Assembly (NCBI GenBank): GCA_013400155.1
Contig: VXBM01000274.1
Span: 816,016-880,015 of the forward strand
Length of the DNA stretch: 64,000 nt
Direction of reading: 5' to 3'
Source of the DNA: Helopsaltes ochotensis
Lineage: Eukaryota > Chordata > Aves > Passeriformes > Locustellidae
The stretch's first letter is position 1; the number at the start of each line of letters is the position of its first letter. This document shows positions 57,401 to 64,000 of the stretch, piece by piece. The notes under the pieces were generated by a model. That model worked only from the letters and a program-made list of their open reading frames with translations. It ran no database searches and was not told the DNA's origin. The position numbers were made by a program, and so were the translations under genes.

Positions 57401-60400
57401 TTACTAATAAAGCTGGAGAGGAAGAAGCAATTACTGCTTACAGGAGAGAAAGAATACCTGTTTCCATCATTACTGTCATGAAGGATTAGTGGATCTGGGA
57501 CAATGACCAAACTGCCTCATTTACCTCCCAGAAATGTTTAGCTTTACCTCACTTCTACATTATTTCATGGGGACCTTCACTGAAGGCAGATGCTATAAAA
57601 ATCTCATCACTCCAAAAAGACACTTTTCCAAAAACCTCACAAGCAGCTGCTCATCAAGATGTTCTATCTTAATTACCAAGTACTGTTTTGAAATCAAAGT
57701 ATTACTTGCCATATTCCTCTGCACATATTTTGTCATAATAATCTGAACCAGTAGGATATTTTTTCCCCTCTCTAAGAAGCAGAGCCAGAACAATCTGTCT
57801 GTAGCTCAGCAACTGAGAAATAAAGTTCCTTACAAAGTGTTCAGTAAGTCTTTAATCACTGCATTTATTCTTAAAGGGTAAAGACTATCTGATAAGGCAT
57901 ACCTAAGATAACAACCAAGCTGCACCAACTAGAAAACTTCTATTCAATTTACATTTTTGTAAAGTACTTAAACACATTTATAGCAAAATATAGTGGAATA
58001 ACAAAAGATAAAATCAGTATAGCACAAAACCAAAAATCCACTAAGACTTCCCATTTAATACCCCACTATAGAAAGGTCTGGCAAGATTTACCCAAGAGAC
58101 ATATTTACTACTAGTCAGAAATTCATACCTCTAATTCTATAAGTGCTGCAGTCACTGCATCTGTTGCAAGAGCACCAGCCTGTAGCTTTTCAATTGCCTG
58201 TAAAACAGAAGTTTTAGCTGATGATAAGGAAATTCTATTATTCTGTGACTGAGCCCTCCATTTTCCTAGTCCTGTATCAAATAAAATCTTCACCAAATTA
58301 GTTTAAAATGTAAGAGGGTGTAATGAACAAGAGGCAGTGGAAAAAGTCAGTATGAACCAGTGAGGGCAGATCTGAAGGTATGATTTTACTACTAAAATAT
58401 TGTGACATGGCATTTAGTAGCAGATTTCTGCATAGTCAAATTTATATTAAAATAACTTCTTATACTTGATGTCCTCAAACATCAAATGTTTCAGTCAACA
58501 AGTTTCAACTTTTCCTTCCAAGGTTCAGCAAAAATTTCTAGTACCGCATTTAGCAATTGCCAAAAAACCGAAGAGAATTTCACAACCTCATCTAAAAGCA
58601 AACACAAGTTAAGTAAGATAACATGACCTTCAAATTATATACACACACAACAATGAACTTGTAGAGCCCAATGGTATTTATTAGATCCATATTGAACAAG
58701 ACCTTACAGTCAAGCCTTCTCAGGGAACCCCAGAAAACAACTCTGGCTGCAAGACAAACCTGAAATTGTTTGTTCTTCACAGAAGTTATTGATGTTGGCT
58801 ACTCAGCCCAAGAGTAGCTACACAGAATCTCAAATTGGACTTGAATTCAACAGCAGATCTCACATAACTAGCTGGAAAATTACTTTCACCAGGGCTAATA
58901 AAGCCAGTGTGAAGTTTGGATGATTTGTGAGGTCTCTCATTACAAAATTATACTGGTATTAGGATTGAGCAACAAACTGTAATACAAAGTGATAATTATC
59001 AGAGACCAACTCTGAGACTCTTCTAAAAATCCTGCCAAGCTCCTTCTCCCTGGAGAAAGCAAAAGACATTAAAAAATTTTAGAAAGAGGTCTTCCAGCTA
59101 CTCATTCAACACTTAAGACAGGACTTGCCAGTTCCAAAGCAAAGTTCTTGGAAGAGATGAAAACATATTCATTTCAATGGAAATGAACATCTTGTCATTT
59201 CTCCCTTTCCAACTTTGATATTTTTGGGTTTGTTTTTCCTGTTCCTACCTCCCTTCCTATTAAGAGGGTAGGAGCTATCAAGAAGAAAATAATTCTAGAA
59301 ACGCCTGTGTTCACACAGCAACTCGGATGCCAGAGTTGAAATAAACTCCCAAGAGCGGACATGGAAGAAATCAAAATACAGACATCATATTTAGCTCCAG
59401 AAACCCCAGAGAAGTGCAGGAAGCTGTAGGAATACTCCCTGTAGGCACCACTGTGACCTTCTCTTGCTCTCTCACTGCTCCTTTGGTGTCTGCTATTTGC
59501 CAGCACTGGTGAGAATGTCTCTGCATCTCACAGCCACGCACCCTCCTGTCTCTGTATGACAGTAACTGTTTCTGCTCCGTTTTCCCTCATTTCCCTTTAT
59601 AATAAACACATACAGTCCCAGCAGCTGAGTCCAGATATTTCTTGTGCACCCAGGACAGGGCTGTGGAGCTGGTGGCACGTACCTTCTGGCAGGCTCTTTT
59701 GCACACATGCTTGTACTCTTTAGCTTTGGATTCAGAATGATAACCTGCACCTGCAGTTGAAGAAAAAGGAAAATATATCACAGAACCTGGCAAAGTACAG
59801 CCTGGAGTTCACAGAGAGATTTAAGACACAGGCAGATACAGAGTTCCTTATTCTGGCATTTCCTTTTTCTGCCAATGATTGACAACTGCATGCATTCCAA
59901 CACAGAATCAAACACACTCAGTACAATACAGGATACAGATCATACATCCAGAAGCATGCAGGTATAAATATCAGCATCAATCTCTTCCTATTAAAGTGTT
60001 CCAGGAGATTCCAGTTTCACTCATTCTTGGAGGATTTCCAGCACAGTTTTTTTCTTCCCTGTCCGTTATTTGGCAAAACTCTCAGTTTTACATCAAACTC
60101 TGATTTTCTTCTTACCACAATTTCCACTCTGTTCACTTTCTCATGTTTATGTTACATTTTTAGAGCTTGTTACTTGTGACTTCAAACAAGGAGTTCCTTG
60201 AAATGAAGATCATACAGATTTTTCACTTTTTTCTTATTTTAATTCTTATTTATCTATCCTGCTGTATTGAATCATTCTGCCCTATTTTGAAGCCACTACC
60301 CCTACTTCCATTCCTGAAAAATTTATCAATGCCACCAGTCAACTAAATGCAGCATCAGAAAAACAAGCGTGGCACACTTACATTTAAAATCTACTTCTCT

Positions 60401-61535
60401 TTTACCAGGTTTTGTACCTAAAGACGTGCTTGTATTTATCTCAACTTTCCTTTGCTCACCTTTAGAAATATTAGTTTTGAGAAACTCTAATAAAATAAGC
60501 TTTAACACTAAGACCAAAGTGACCCAGTAAAGGACACTATATTGAGCAATTTCATTTGCCCTTAAAATAGAATACCAGGGTCATCAAACAACTCAGAATA
60601 AATTATTTTGGGGTTGTTTTTCTAACCTTAATTACTTGATAAAGCAAGTAACATGTTGGCTTCTCAAATATTTTAGTGACCAGGCCACTTTCTTCTGTTT
60701 GACCTCATGTACTCACACAGATGCTCACAACAAATATACACCCAGATATAAGCACTGTTAACTTCATGATTCATAGTATTTAATAAAGAACCTATGAGAG
60801 AAGAATTCATGAGCGAGACACACATAACACATAATTTTTGTGTCAGAACTGAGTAGAGGAGCCCCTCATTACACATGGAAAGAATAAACAGTAACTCACT
60901 TAAACATGAACAAGATCAAAAAAATAGACTTGGAAGAAAAATGTCAGAAGGGTAACAAGAGTTGTGAAACAAACAGCCTGAGGAGATTTCAGAAGGTCTT
61001 AGTTGGACTGTCCTCATGGATGAGCTAGACAAGAAACCCCCAGTAATGAAATGACTGTATTTGATCCTTCCATAGATAAAGAGACAGATGAAATATATCC
61101 CTCACTTTGTAGGTTTGCCAAGCTTAGCAGACAACTGCAGAATATGAGTTTATAGTCACTTAAATTCTGTCAAGGAAAACAAAAATACCATCCAGAACAC
61201 CCAAATAGCTCCATTTTGATTAAGAGTTTCCAGTGCAACTTCCAATCCAACTCCCCATTCTGAGACTTGCACAGAGTTAATGTCACTTTATTAGCACACC
61301 AGTAGTCCAAAGCCACCATAAAATTTTTGTTGTTATCTAGTTTGGTATCAAAATATGCATTATTTCCATTGCAGCTGTTCTGCTTCCACATCTTACCTGC
61401 ATGGACAAGCACAAATCCCACTCGCTTCCCTCTTTGGGTTTGCTTTGCTTCGGGCTCTTTTACCACCACTTTTACAGCTGTAACCTGAGATGATTCGGAA
61501 GGTAACACTTCTCCTGAACTTATCCCCTTCTCCAT
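328..61535 (-). CDS. TASP1: TASP1, taspase 1 (threonine aspartase 1); gene-level span, 11 coding exons, 3' end outside window
   Basis: Taspase 1 is a nuclear endopeptidase of the type 2 asparaginase / N-terminal nucleophile hydrolase family. It cleaves after Asp in MLL-type histone methyltransferases (KMT2A/B) and the TFIIA alpha-beta precursor, and it activates itself by cutting before its catalytic Thr. Eleven exons on the minus strand join in frame with GT-AG boundaries to 363 codons plus one base. Seen in the product: the His-Ala-Gly-Ala-Gly segment at residues 45-49, Lys55, a bipartite nuclear signal at 195-218, the Gly-Thr-Leu-Asp/Thr autocleavage site at 228-232, Ser250, Arg260 and Ser289. 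These match human Lys57, Thr234, Ser252, Arg262 and Ser291 with a constant offset of two. No stop or frameshift was found. Human comparisons are from memory. The final exon, about 55 residues starting near Val-Glu-Phe-Leu-Trp in human, should lie left of position 1. Confidence 0.97.
439..9674 (-). other. TASP1 intron between coding exons 10 and 11 (9.2 kb)
   Basis: AT-rich non-coding DNA. The only distinct element I recognise is the short decanucleotide-type tandem repeat near 7558-7607. Open frames in this stretch are short, lack family similarity that I recognise, and occur on both strands. Confidence 0.8.
7558..7607. repeat. Short tandem repeat, unit about TTTTACRAAT
   Basis: Four to five imperfect 10-bp units (TTTTACGAAT, TTTACAAATT and so on) alternate ACGAATT and ACAAATT, so the longer period is about 20 bp. 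The run ends in ACAAAAAGATTTTAC. Intronic, with no function implied. Confidence 0.75.
9675..9785 (-). CDS. TASP1: TASP1 coding exon 10 (residues 290-326, part of 327)
   Basis: Acceptor is ATTTCTTTAG and donor is TTTATTG/GTGAGT; 111 bases. Encodes CGEHLVRTILARECSCALQT followed by EDAHQALLETMQNKFI. The Ser-Gly-Cys-Gly-Glu pattern spanning the junction is the conserved beta-subunit glycine motif. Human has His and Ala where this copy has Cys306 and Thr310. It is separated from the previous exon by the largest intron, 15.9 kb. Confidence 0.97.
13975..14823 (+). mobile_element. CR1 LINE, 5'-truncated with two internal deletions
   Basis: Sense to the plus strand, so antisense to TASP1. From about 13975 it matches the CR1 reverse-transcriptase region: translated fragments include FDTVQHNILV, RRGFDGQT, and SKWTPVMSGAPQG in the catalytic-domain region. 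At about 14275-14290 it jumps to a downstream CR1 part (GATTGAGAGCAGCCCTGAGGAG). A second jump occurs near 14545-14555, into the 3' part (GAGGGTAGATTTAAATTAGA to CCCAACTCAAACCACTCT). The 3' tail is at about 14800-14820. Frames are broken and the YADD-box region is deleted, so it is inactive. Boundaries are approximate and the consensus is from memory. Confidence 0.92.
15069..15115. repeat. Short tandem duplication, period 23 bp
   Basis: ACTTGAAGATCATATACAAA at 15069 recurs at 15092 as ACTTGAAGATCATACAGAAA. Two imperfect copies in intronic DNA. Confidence 0.6.
15866..16223. promoter_or_regulatory. Intronic CpG-retaining block, candidate regulatory element
   Basis: About twelve CpGs occur in roughly 360 bases (AAACGAGAGG, CAGCGCCTCCGAGCAGCGTG, ACACGCGTTTTC, CTCGTTTGCTTTGTGCGAGC) within an otherwise CpG-poor 15.9 kb intron. 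No repeat family was recognised. A plus-strand 71-codon frame across part of it has no recognisable similarity. Confidence 0.35.
18950..19125 (+). mobile_element. CR1 LINE 3' fragment
   Basis: About 175 bases matching the CR1 3' end: CTGTGGCTGCCCCATCCCTG, then GGCCAGGCTGGATGGAGCTT, then a terminal CCAACCCAAACCCTTCTATG and ATTCTACGAA. Sense to plus, antisense to TASP1. The well-preserved terminal octamer-type tail supports insertion as a 5'-truncated copy. Confidence 0.92.
19601..19667 (+). mobile_element. CR1 LINE 3' terminus, very short fragment
   Basis: The sequence GAGGTTGGACCAGACCTCCA followed by GAGGTTCCTTTCAAGC and CAATTCTGTGATTCTTC corresponds to the last ~65 bases of a CR1 copy, with the ATTCTGTGATTCT end. 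It lies about 480 bases after another CR1 end in the same orientation but is a different subfamily variant, so it is probably an independent insertion. Confidence 0.85.
23937..24048. repeat. Tandem duplication, two copies of 56 bp
   Basis: Copy 1 is 23937-23992 and copy 2 is 23993-24048, directly abutting, with five mismatches in 56 positions. Each copy contains the perfect 12-base palindrome GTTTAATTAAAC (23948-23959 and 24004-24015), which carries a TAATTA homeodomain-type core. No interspersed-repeat family was recognised in it. Confidence 0.92.
25688..25766 (-). CDS. TASP1: TASP1 coding exon 9 (residues 264-289, part of 290)
   Basis: Acceptor is CTTTCCTTAG and donor is ACTTCAG/GTATTT; 79 bases. 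Encodes AALYGCGCWAENTGAHNPYS followed by TAVSTS, which appears identical to human. Ser289 corresponds to human Ser291 at the substrate pocket. A GT inside GTGAGTACT, 13 bases upstream of the chosen donor, also looks like a splice site. The frame and the family alignment select the downstream GT. Confidence 0.96.
25767..26737 (-). other. TASP1 intron between coding exons 8 and 9 (1.0 kb)
   Basis: AT-rich, with a short TATTATTATTA run near 26255 and A-rich stretches. Nothing else is recognisable. Confidence 0.8.
26738..26857 (-). CDS. TASP1: TASP1 coding exon 8 (residues 224-263), catalytic threonine exon
   Basis: Acceptor is GTGTCCTGCAG and donor is GGTCAG/GTGATC; 120 bases, phase 0 on both sides. 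Encodes ENDSGTLDTVGAVVVDQEGN, then AAAVSSGGLALKHPGRVGQ. Autoproteolysis between Asp231 and Thr232 frees the Thr nucleophile of the beta subunit (human Asp233/Thr234). Ser250 and Arg260 match human Ser252 and Arg262 in the active site. All key residues are present, which argues that the gene is functional. Confidence 0.98.
26858..33082 (-). other. TASP1 intron between coding exons 7 and 8 (6.2 kb)
   Basis: AT-rich non-coding DNA. It contains one degraded CR1 piece at 28690-28785 and homopolymer A runs, for example near 27930. No coding similarity was seen. Confidence 0.8.
28690..28785 (+). mobile_element. Degraded CR1 LINE fragment
   Basis: CAGGCTGCTCACGGGAGGTG followed by CAGATCCCCATCCTTGGAGG and CACACTGGACAA parallels the CR1 3' region, which reads roughly 'gctgcccagggaggtggtggagtctccatccttggaggt ... 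actggac'. No preserved 3' tail was found downstream, so this is an old internal fragment. Confidence 0.7.
33083..33189 (-). CDS. TASP1: TASP1 coding exon 7 (residues 188-223), nuclear localisation loop
   Basis: Acceptor is TATTTTTATAG and donor is GAAAAG/GTTAGC; 107 bases. Encodes the loop at the end of the alpha subunit, with two basic clusters, KRNKRK (195-200) and KKRR (215-218), forming the known bipartite nuclear signal. Between them are conservative changes from human: Arg to Lys, Asp to Glu, Phe to Leu and Met to Ile. The loop is long and flexible in the family and carries the protein towards the autocleavage site encoded by the next exon. Confidence 0.96.
33190..43553 (-). other. TASP1 intron between coding exons 6 and 7 (10.4 kb)
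   Basis: AT-rich non-coding DNA with one CR1 fragment in gene-sense orientation (35470-35640), A-rich and purine-rich runs near 42255-42283 and 43062-43087, and slightly GC-richer patches at about 34750-35215 and 37270-37570 that I cannot assign. Confidence 0.8.
35470..35640 (-). mobile_element. CR1 LINE 3' fragment, minus strand
   Basis: Read on plus, it starts ATGATGTAGGTTGGAAGGGA, then TAGTCCAACCTCC, then ATGGAGATTTCACAACTCCT and CTGGGCCTCTGC. This is the reverse complement of the CR1 3' end, in the same orientation as TASP1. The left end at about 35470 is the element's 3' terminus. Similarity fades to the right of about 35640. Confidence 0.85.
43554..43633 (-). CDS. TASP1: TASP1 coding exon 6 (residues 161-187, part of 188)
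   Basis: Acceptor is TGTGTCTCCTAG and donor is GCTACAA/GTGAGT; 80 bases. Encodes FLVGEGAYRWAVDHGIPACP followed by PGIMAT. Differences from human as recalled: Ala for Ser, Gly for Asn and Ala for Thr near the end, all in a surface-loop region. The junction completes Cys161 upstream and Arg188 downstream. Confidence 0.96.
43634..49307 (-). other. TASP1 intron between coding exons 5 and 6 (5.7 kb)
   Basis: AT-rich, with a (CA)n run of about seven units at 44272-44285. It holds a possible cryptic exon at 47869-47935, reported among the findings. Otherwise nothing is recognisable. Confidence 0.8.
49308..49392 (-). CDS. TASP1: TASP1 coding exon 5 (residues 133-160, part of 161)
   Basis: Acceptor is TTTCTTTTTTAG and donor is CACCTTG/GTAATT; 85 bases. 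Encodes IKNPVSVANRLLCEGQKGKL followed by SAGRIPP, with Cys161 split across the next junction. Ile-Lys-Asn-Pro-Val is the conserved loop after the alpha-subunit core. The reading frame is open well beyond the exon on the minus strand, but it loses similarity exactly at the GT-AG borders. Confidence 0.96.
49393..50511 (-). other. TASP1 intron between coding exons 4 and 5 (1.1 kb)
   Basis: AT-rich, and without recognisable repeats or genes. Confidence 0.8.
50512..50632 (-). CDS. TASP1: TASP1 coding exon 4 (residues 93-132, part of 133)
   Basis: Acceptor is TTATTTTTAG and donor is GAGTG/GTATGT; 121 bases. Encodes DSPFTNAGLGSNLNLLGEIE followed by a segment with CDASIMDG and NFGAVGALS. The Phe-Thr-Asn-Ala-Gly and Asp-Ala-Ser-Ile-Met-Asp-Gly patterns are diagnostic of type 2 asparaginase-family alpha subunits. 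Human has Met where this copy has Leu101. It is preceded by a 7.5 kb intron. Confidence 0.97.
50633..58128 (-). other. TASP1 intron between coding exons 3 and 4 (7.5 kb)
   Basis: AT-rich, with no repeat family recognised. It includes a CpG-retaining block at 57010-57285 that stands out from its surroundings. Small open frames such as those near 51350-51700 and 53116-53511 are on the minus strand but match nothing I know. Confidence 0.8.
57010..57285. promoter_or_regulatory. Intronic CpG-retaining block, candidate regulatory element
   Basis: Thirteen CpG dinucleotides fall within about 275 bases (for example ACCCGCCGCTTTCTGCGAGC), whereas flanking intron sequence has almost none. It lies about 0.8 kb downstream of coding exon 3. 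It could be a conserved enhancer, an alternative promoter, or old repeat DNA that I do not recognise. Function is inferred only from composition. Confidence 0.35.
58129..58197 (-). CDS. TASP1: TASP1 coding exon 3 (residues 70-92)
   Basis: Acceptor is TTCTGTTTTACAG and donor is TTAGAG/GTATGA; 69 bases, phase 0 on both sides. Encodes AIEKLQAGALATDAVTAALI followed by ELE, the helix of the asparaginase-like fold carrying the family's Gly-x-x-x-x-Asp-Ala-Val pattern. A symmetrical 69-base exon could be skipped without a frameshift, but loss of this helix should destroy the fold. Confidence 0.96.
58198..59682 (-). other. TASP1 intron between coding exons 2 and 3 (1.5 kb)
   Basis: No recognisable repeat or gene. 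The sequence just right of coding exon 3 is T-rich on the minus strand, forming the acceptor polypyrimidine tract. Confidence 0.8.
59683..59750 (-). CDS. TASP1: TASP1 coding exon 2 (residues 47-69)
   Basis: Acceptor is TTCAACTGCAG and donor is CAGAAG/GTACGT; 68 bases. Encodes GAGYHSESKAKEYKHVCKR followed by ACQK, essentially identical to human. Lys55 corresponds to human Lys57, reported to line the active site and bind chloride. The phase 1 entry completes Gly47 with the previous exon. The exon sits about 1.6 kb downstream of the start exon. Confidence 0.96.
59751..61396 (-). other. TASP1 intron between coding exons 1 and 2 (1.6 kb)
   Basis: AT-rich intron with no recognised element. The open frame reading into coding exon 2 from this intron is an intronic shadow and not an alternative start. 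Confidence 0.8.
61397..61535 (-). CDS. TASP1: TASP1 coding exon 1 (residues 1-46, part of 47)
   Basis: Begins MEKGISSGEVLPSESSQ and ends FVLVHAG, the first beta strand of the hydrolase fold. Donor is GCAG/GTAAGA, phase 1. The start is the ATG at 61535, equivalent to human Met3; the human Met1 codon position reads ACG here. The exon extends upstream as 5' UTR, probably to an acceptor CTCCTTCCCAG at 61564-61574, giving an exon of 61397-61563. Residues 1-40 are the least conserved part of the protein, as expected for its disordered N-terminus. An overlapping upstream ORF (see the separate entry) shares this exon. Confidence 0.95.
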
Positions 61536-61563
61536 GATCGTACATTAGGATCACCATCTTCTA

Positions 61564-63713
61564 CTGGGAAGGAGCACACTTCCATTCAAAAATAAACGCT
61601 GGAGAGAAATCATCCTAGAACCAGAGCAGATGTGTACGTTAGACACGGATTTCAAGAGATGAATTTCACACAAATAACCTCAGGAAGAACTTTTAGGAGA
61701 GAGGTTTGAACCAAGGGGAACACACCTCTCCACAGCAGGGCCTCCTGAGGGACTTCTGCCTCTTCCCTAGCCAACAGCATTAATGACACCTAAAATAACC
61801 AAAGTTCATATCACAAGCTGAAAGCTGCCTTTTCACTACAACACAACTTGAACCCAAACATCTTGCCAGACACTGGAAGGAACTGTTAATCTAAGTTTTG
61901 CTTTCCATGTTGTCCTGTTTTCCAACAATACAACCAATTTCTCCACCCATCACATCGAACTAGCACACGAGTACCCCTTTAAAACACCACACCTTTTCCT
62001 TTCTTTTGCAGGAAATATCTGTTTAAGATCCAATAATGAACTCCTATTCTTCCATACTGTTTCATCTCATCGCCTTATAATTCCCCACTAATTTGCAGCA
62101 GGAAAAGAAAAAAATAAATTAACTTTTTTAATGACAAAGTATTTCTAAAACAAAACCAAGTAATCCTGAAACAGTCAAATAATGTTTATCAGGGTAAGTA
62201 GAGCTACCATGATTACTACTGAACCACAATTTGCTTAAGTCAAGCTCAAATAATTTAGTAACTGTACTGGTTTTGATGGTTACCCTTAGGACATTAAGGA
62301 AAATAATGTTTATAGAAAGCTAATGCAATTATTGTCAGTACTGTCTGGTACATAAAACAAGAAAGTAACAATTACAGAATGATTTATTTATCAGGAGTTG
62401 CCAAACAAACACTTTGTATTTACTGCTGCTCTTATCCACAGCTTATTACATATTAATCCTGACACAAAACCATTTGTCTAGTTCAGCAGGTAAAATAGCC
62501 ACAGTGACATTCCACACACTGAGTTACTTAAGGAAGTGAAAAGCACGCAGTGTTAATGCAGAAATGGAGAAAAACCTCGGTAATACATTAGGAGAGTTCA
62601 TACATTAAGAACCAGATGAATTTTAAGCTCCCTCCCAATCCACACCATTCTCAGGCTCTACACCTCTGTATTCCAGTATAATGTCTATGGCTCCTACCAT
62701 CTTGAAAAGGACTTTGTAACACGAGAACACTGGAAGGTGAACAGACGTGGAAAAATGAGATGTTTAATGCATAAGACTTAAACCACTGACTCTGCAAATG
62801 CTATATGGCTTACCCCAGCAATTAAATACTTCATTAATTTAATAATTAGATACTTTAATATTTAATAAATTTAATGGCCCAAACTATGCAAATGGCAAAT
62901 GATGTTTAGCAAGATTCAGCACTGCCTCAGAACAAATCCACTGGTTTGCCATAACTATTCTTTTCATAAGAATCAGCACAGCTCTGGAGGAAGTTATTTA
63001 CTTACCATCATCTCTTCTTAAAAGCTAAACACACCTAGCAATCTCCATACATTTATAAATTTACTTATCAAAATTAAATATGAACTTGTTATAATTATAT
63101 TTGTCCTGATACAAAATGAAAGGCCACTACAATGCATAGGCTCTACAGAGAGAAAGAGTGTTTATGGAATACATCCAATTGTAATGGTGACTTGAAAAAG
63201 CTTCAGTGCTAAAATTAAAGTAATCATCACTGCCCTTATTTCCTTTTTACCCATATTAGTAAAGAAAGCTCCGGCAACCATTGCTCTTCTTTGCTGCATC
63301 TTGTTACACCCTAGAGAAAGTCACTCCCACAACAAGGGCATAGCACAGACTTCGGTAAAGAGCCAGAGGAGAAAGTATGGAATTTCAACTCTACCTGAAA
63401 TGGAAGAAATAGTGTGGTGGTAGGGAAAGCAATAACGATGATAAAATGGCTTTTGAAAATTAAGACGGAGATGTCACTTAAAAACCTACTAACAGTGTAA
63501 CTGCAGGCTGAAAATCCTAATTAGGCCTTTGCAGCTGGGCCTAAGGATGTGTTTGTTTCTGCAGCGAACAACAACACATCTCTCTGGTTCGCTTCCGTTT
63601 CTAACACTTCCTCCACACCAGCTCAATTTCCTCCATCCCCTCCCAACTCAAACCGTTCAAGTGCTTTCACATTTCATTCACAAACCTGCCGCTTCCACTT
63701 GCTAAGCTCCCAC
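61564..63713 (-). other. Probable TASP1 first intron (5' UTR)
   Basis: The right side of the start exon has a good acceptor tract, TGTGCTCCTTCCCAG (61564-61578), so a 5' UTR intron is likely. The stretch is AT-rich with a TTTAATA-rich patch near 62830-62870 and no coding similarity. The upstream donor is uncertain; CCG/GTGGGAG at 63714/63713 is one weak candidate. Confidence 0.5.
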
Positions 63714-63779
63714 CGGACCCAACTTTTCCCTTTCAAGCCTCTTCTAGGATTTATCAGTTCTCCCTCCTGGCTGTCGTAC

Positions 63780-64000
63780 TTCCACCGCTCCTGACTTCAC
63801 TCTACACACTCCCTGCTCTCCATGTGCCGAGCGGCAGAAACGCCGGCAGAACGCCCAGTAGCGCGCTTGCTGCGGAACAGGAACCAACACGGTTTGACCA
63901 AAACAGCCCTGACCGCGCTGCCAGAGTAACTTCGACTGCCGAACGGGCGGGGAGAAACACGAACACACGCCAGGCTCAGGCTGAGGCCGGGGCAGCCGCT
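63780..64000 (-). promoter_or_regulatory. TASP1: CpG-rich 5' region of TASP1 (promoter and/or first non-coding exon)
   Basis: GC content and CpG density rise sharply here (GCCGAGCGGC, AACGCCGGCAGAACGCC, AGCGCGCTTGCTGCGG), unlike the rest of the window. A GC box, GGGCGGGG, lies at 63945-63952. Position and orientation relative to the start exon fit a CpG-island promoter and untranslated exon 1 of TASP1. The island continues past the window edge, so the transcription start and exon 1 borders cannot be set. Confidence 0.7.

Larger units (their letters stand above)
59732..61557 (-). other. Overlapping upstream ORF in TASP1 mRNA (59 codons, spliced)
   Basis: An ATG at 61557, in good context (AAGATGG), precedes the TASP1 start by 22 bases in the +1 frame. 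A second ATG in the same frame is at 61545. The frame runs 161 bases to the end of coding exon 1, crosses the splice to 59750 and stops with TGA at 59734-59732. If the mRNA contains 61557, scanning ribosomes meet this ORF before the TASP1 ATG, whose own context is ATCATGG. The peptide resembles nothing I recognise. Inclusion in the mRNA depends on the acceptor at about 61564, which is inferred. Confidence 0.6.

Noticed and set aside
59493..59793. Two open frames covering TASP1 coding exon 2 as if they were single-exon genes
   Set aside because: Only the 59683-59750 portion resembles taspase. The rest is intron read through past consensus GT-AG sites.
63549..63968. Open frames on both strands at the right edge that could suggest a second, divergent gene
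   Set aside because: They have low complexity or CpG-island composition and no recognisable protein similarity. The TASP1 promoter and untranslated exon explain the region adequately.

Overview
This is an avian-type vertebrate genomic window. It is AT-rich with low repeat density, and the recognisable interspersed repeats are CR1 LINE fragments; two of them end in the ...CCCAAACC-TTCTATGATTCT tail typical of birds. A turtle or crocodilian origin is less likely but not excluded by sequence alone. There are no prokaryotic features.

Nearly the whole window is one gene on the minus strand: TASP1, encoding taspase 1 (threonine aspartase 1). I assembled it by hand from eleven coding exons: 61535-61397, 59750-59683, 58197-58129, 50632-50512, 49392-49308, 43633-43554, 33189-33083, 26857-26738, 25766-25688, 9785-9675 and 438-328. 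Every splice site is GT-AG, the phase fits at every junction, and the exons give 1090 coding bases, or 363 codons plus one base. As I remember the human protein (420 residues), only the last ~55 residues are missing. Their exon should lie beyond the left edge. The catalytic Thr232 (human Thr234), its -1 Asp, the bipartite nuclear localisation signal and the other known active-site residues are intact, so this looks like a functional gene.

The right edge (about 63780-64000) is a CpG-rich, GC-box-containing stretch, read as the 5' end or promoter of TASP1. The first, non-coding exon could not be placed precisely. The introns are mostly featureless AT-rich DNA. They hold five CR1 remnants (a long doubly deleted copy at 13975-14823, plus pieces at 18950-19125, 19601-19667, 28690-28785 and 35470-35640), a 56-bp tandem duplication at 23937-24048, a decanucleotide-type repeat near 7560, and two CpG-retaining blocks (15866-16223 and 57010-57285) that are candidate regulatory elements.

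I found no nested protein gene, tRNA, rRNA or CRISPR array, and no undescribed system. The observations most worth checking are the loss of the upstream in-frame start codon combined with a 59-codon overlapping upstream ORF, the two CpG blocks, the duplicated homeodomain-like palindrome, and a possible cryptic exon in the intron at 47869-47935.
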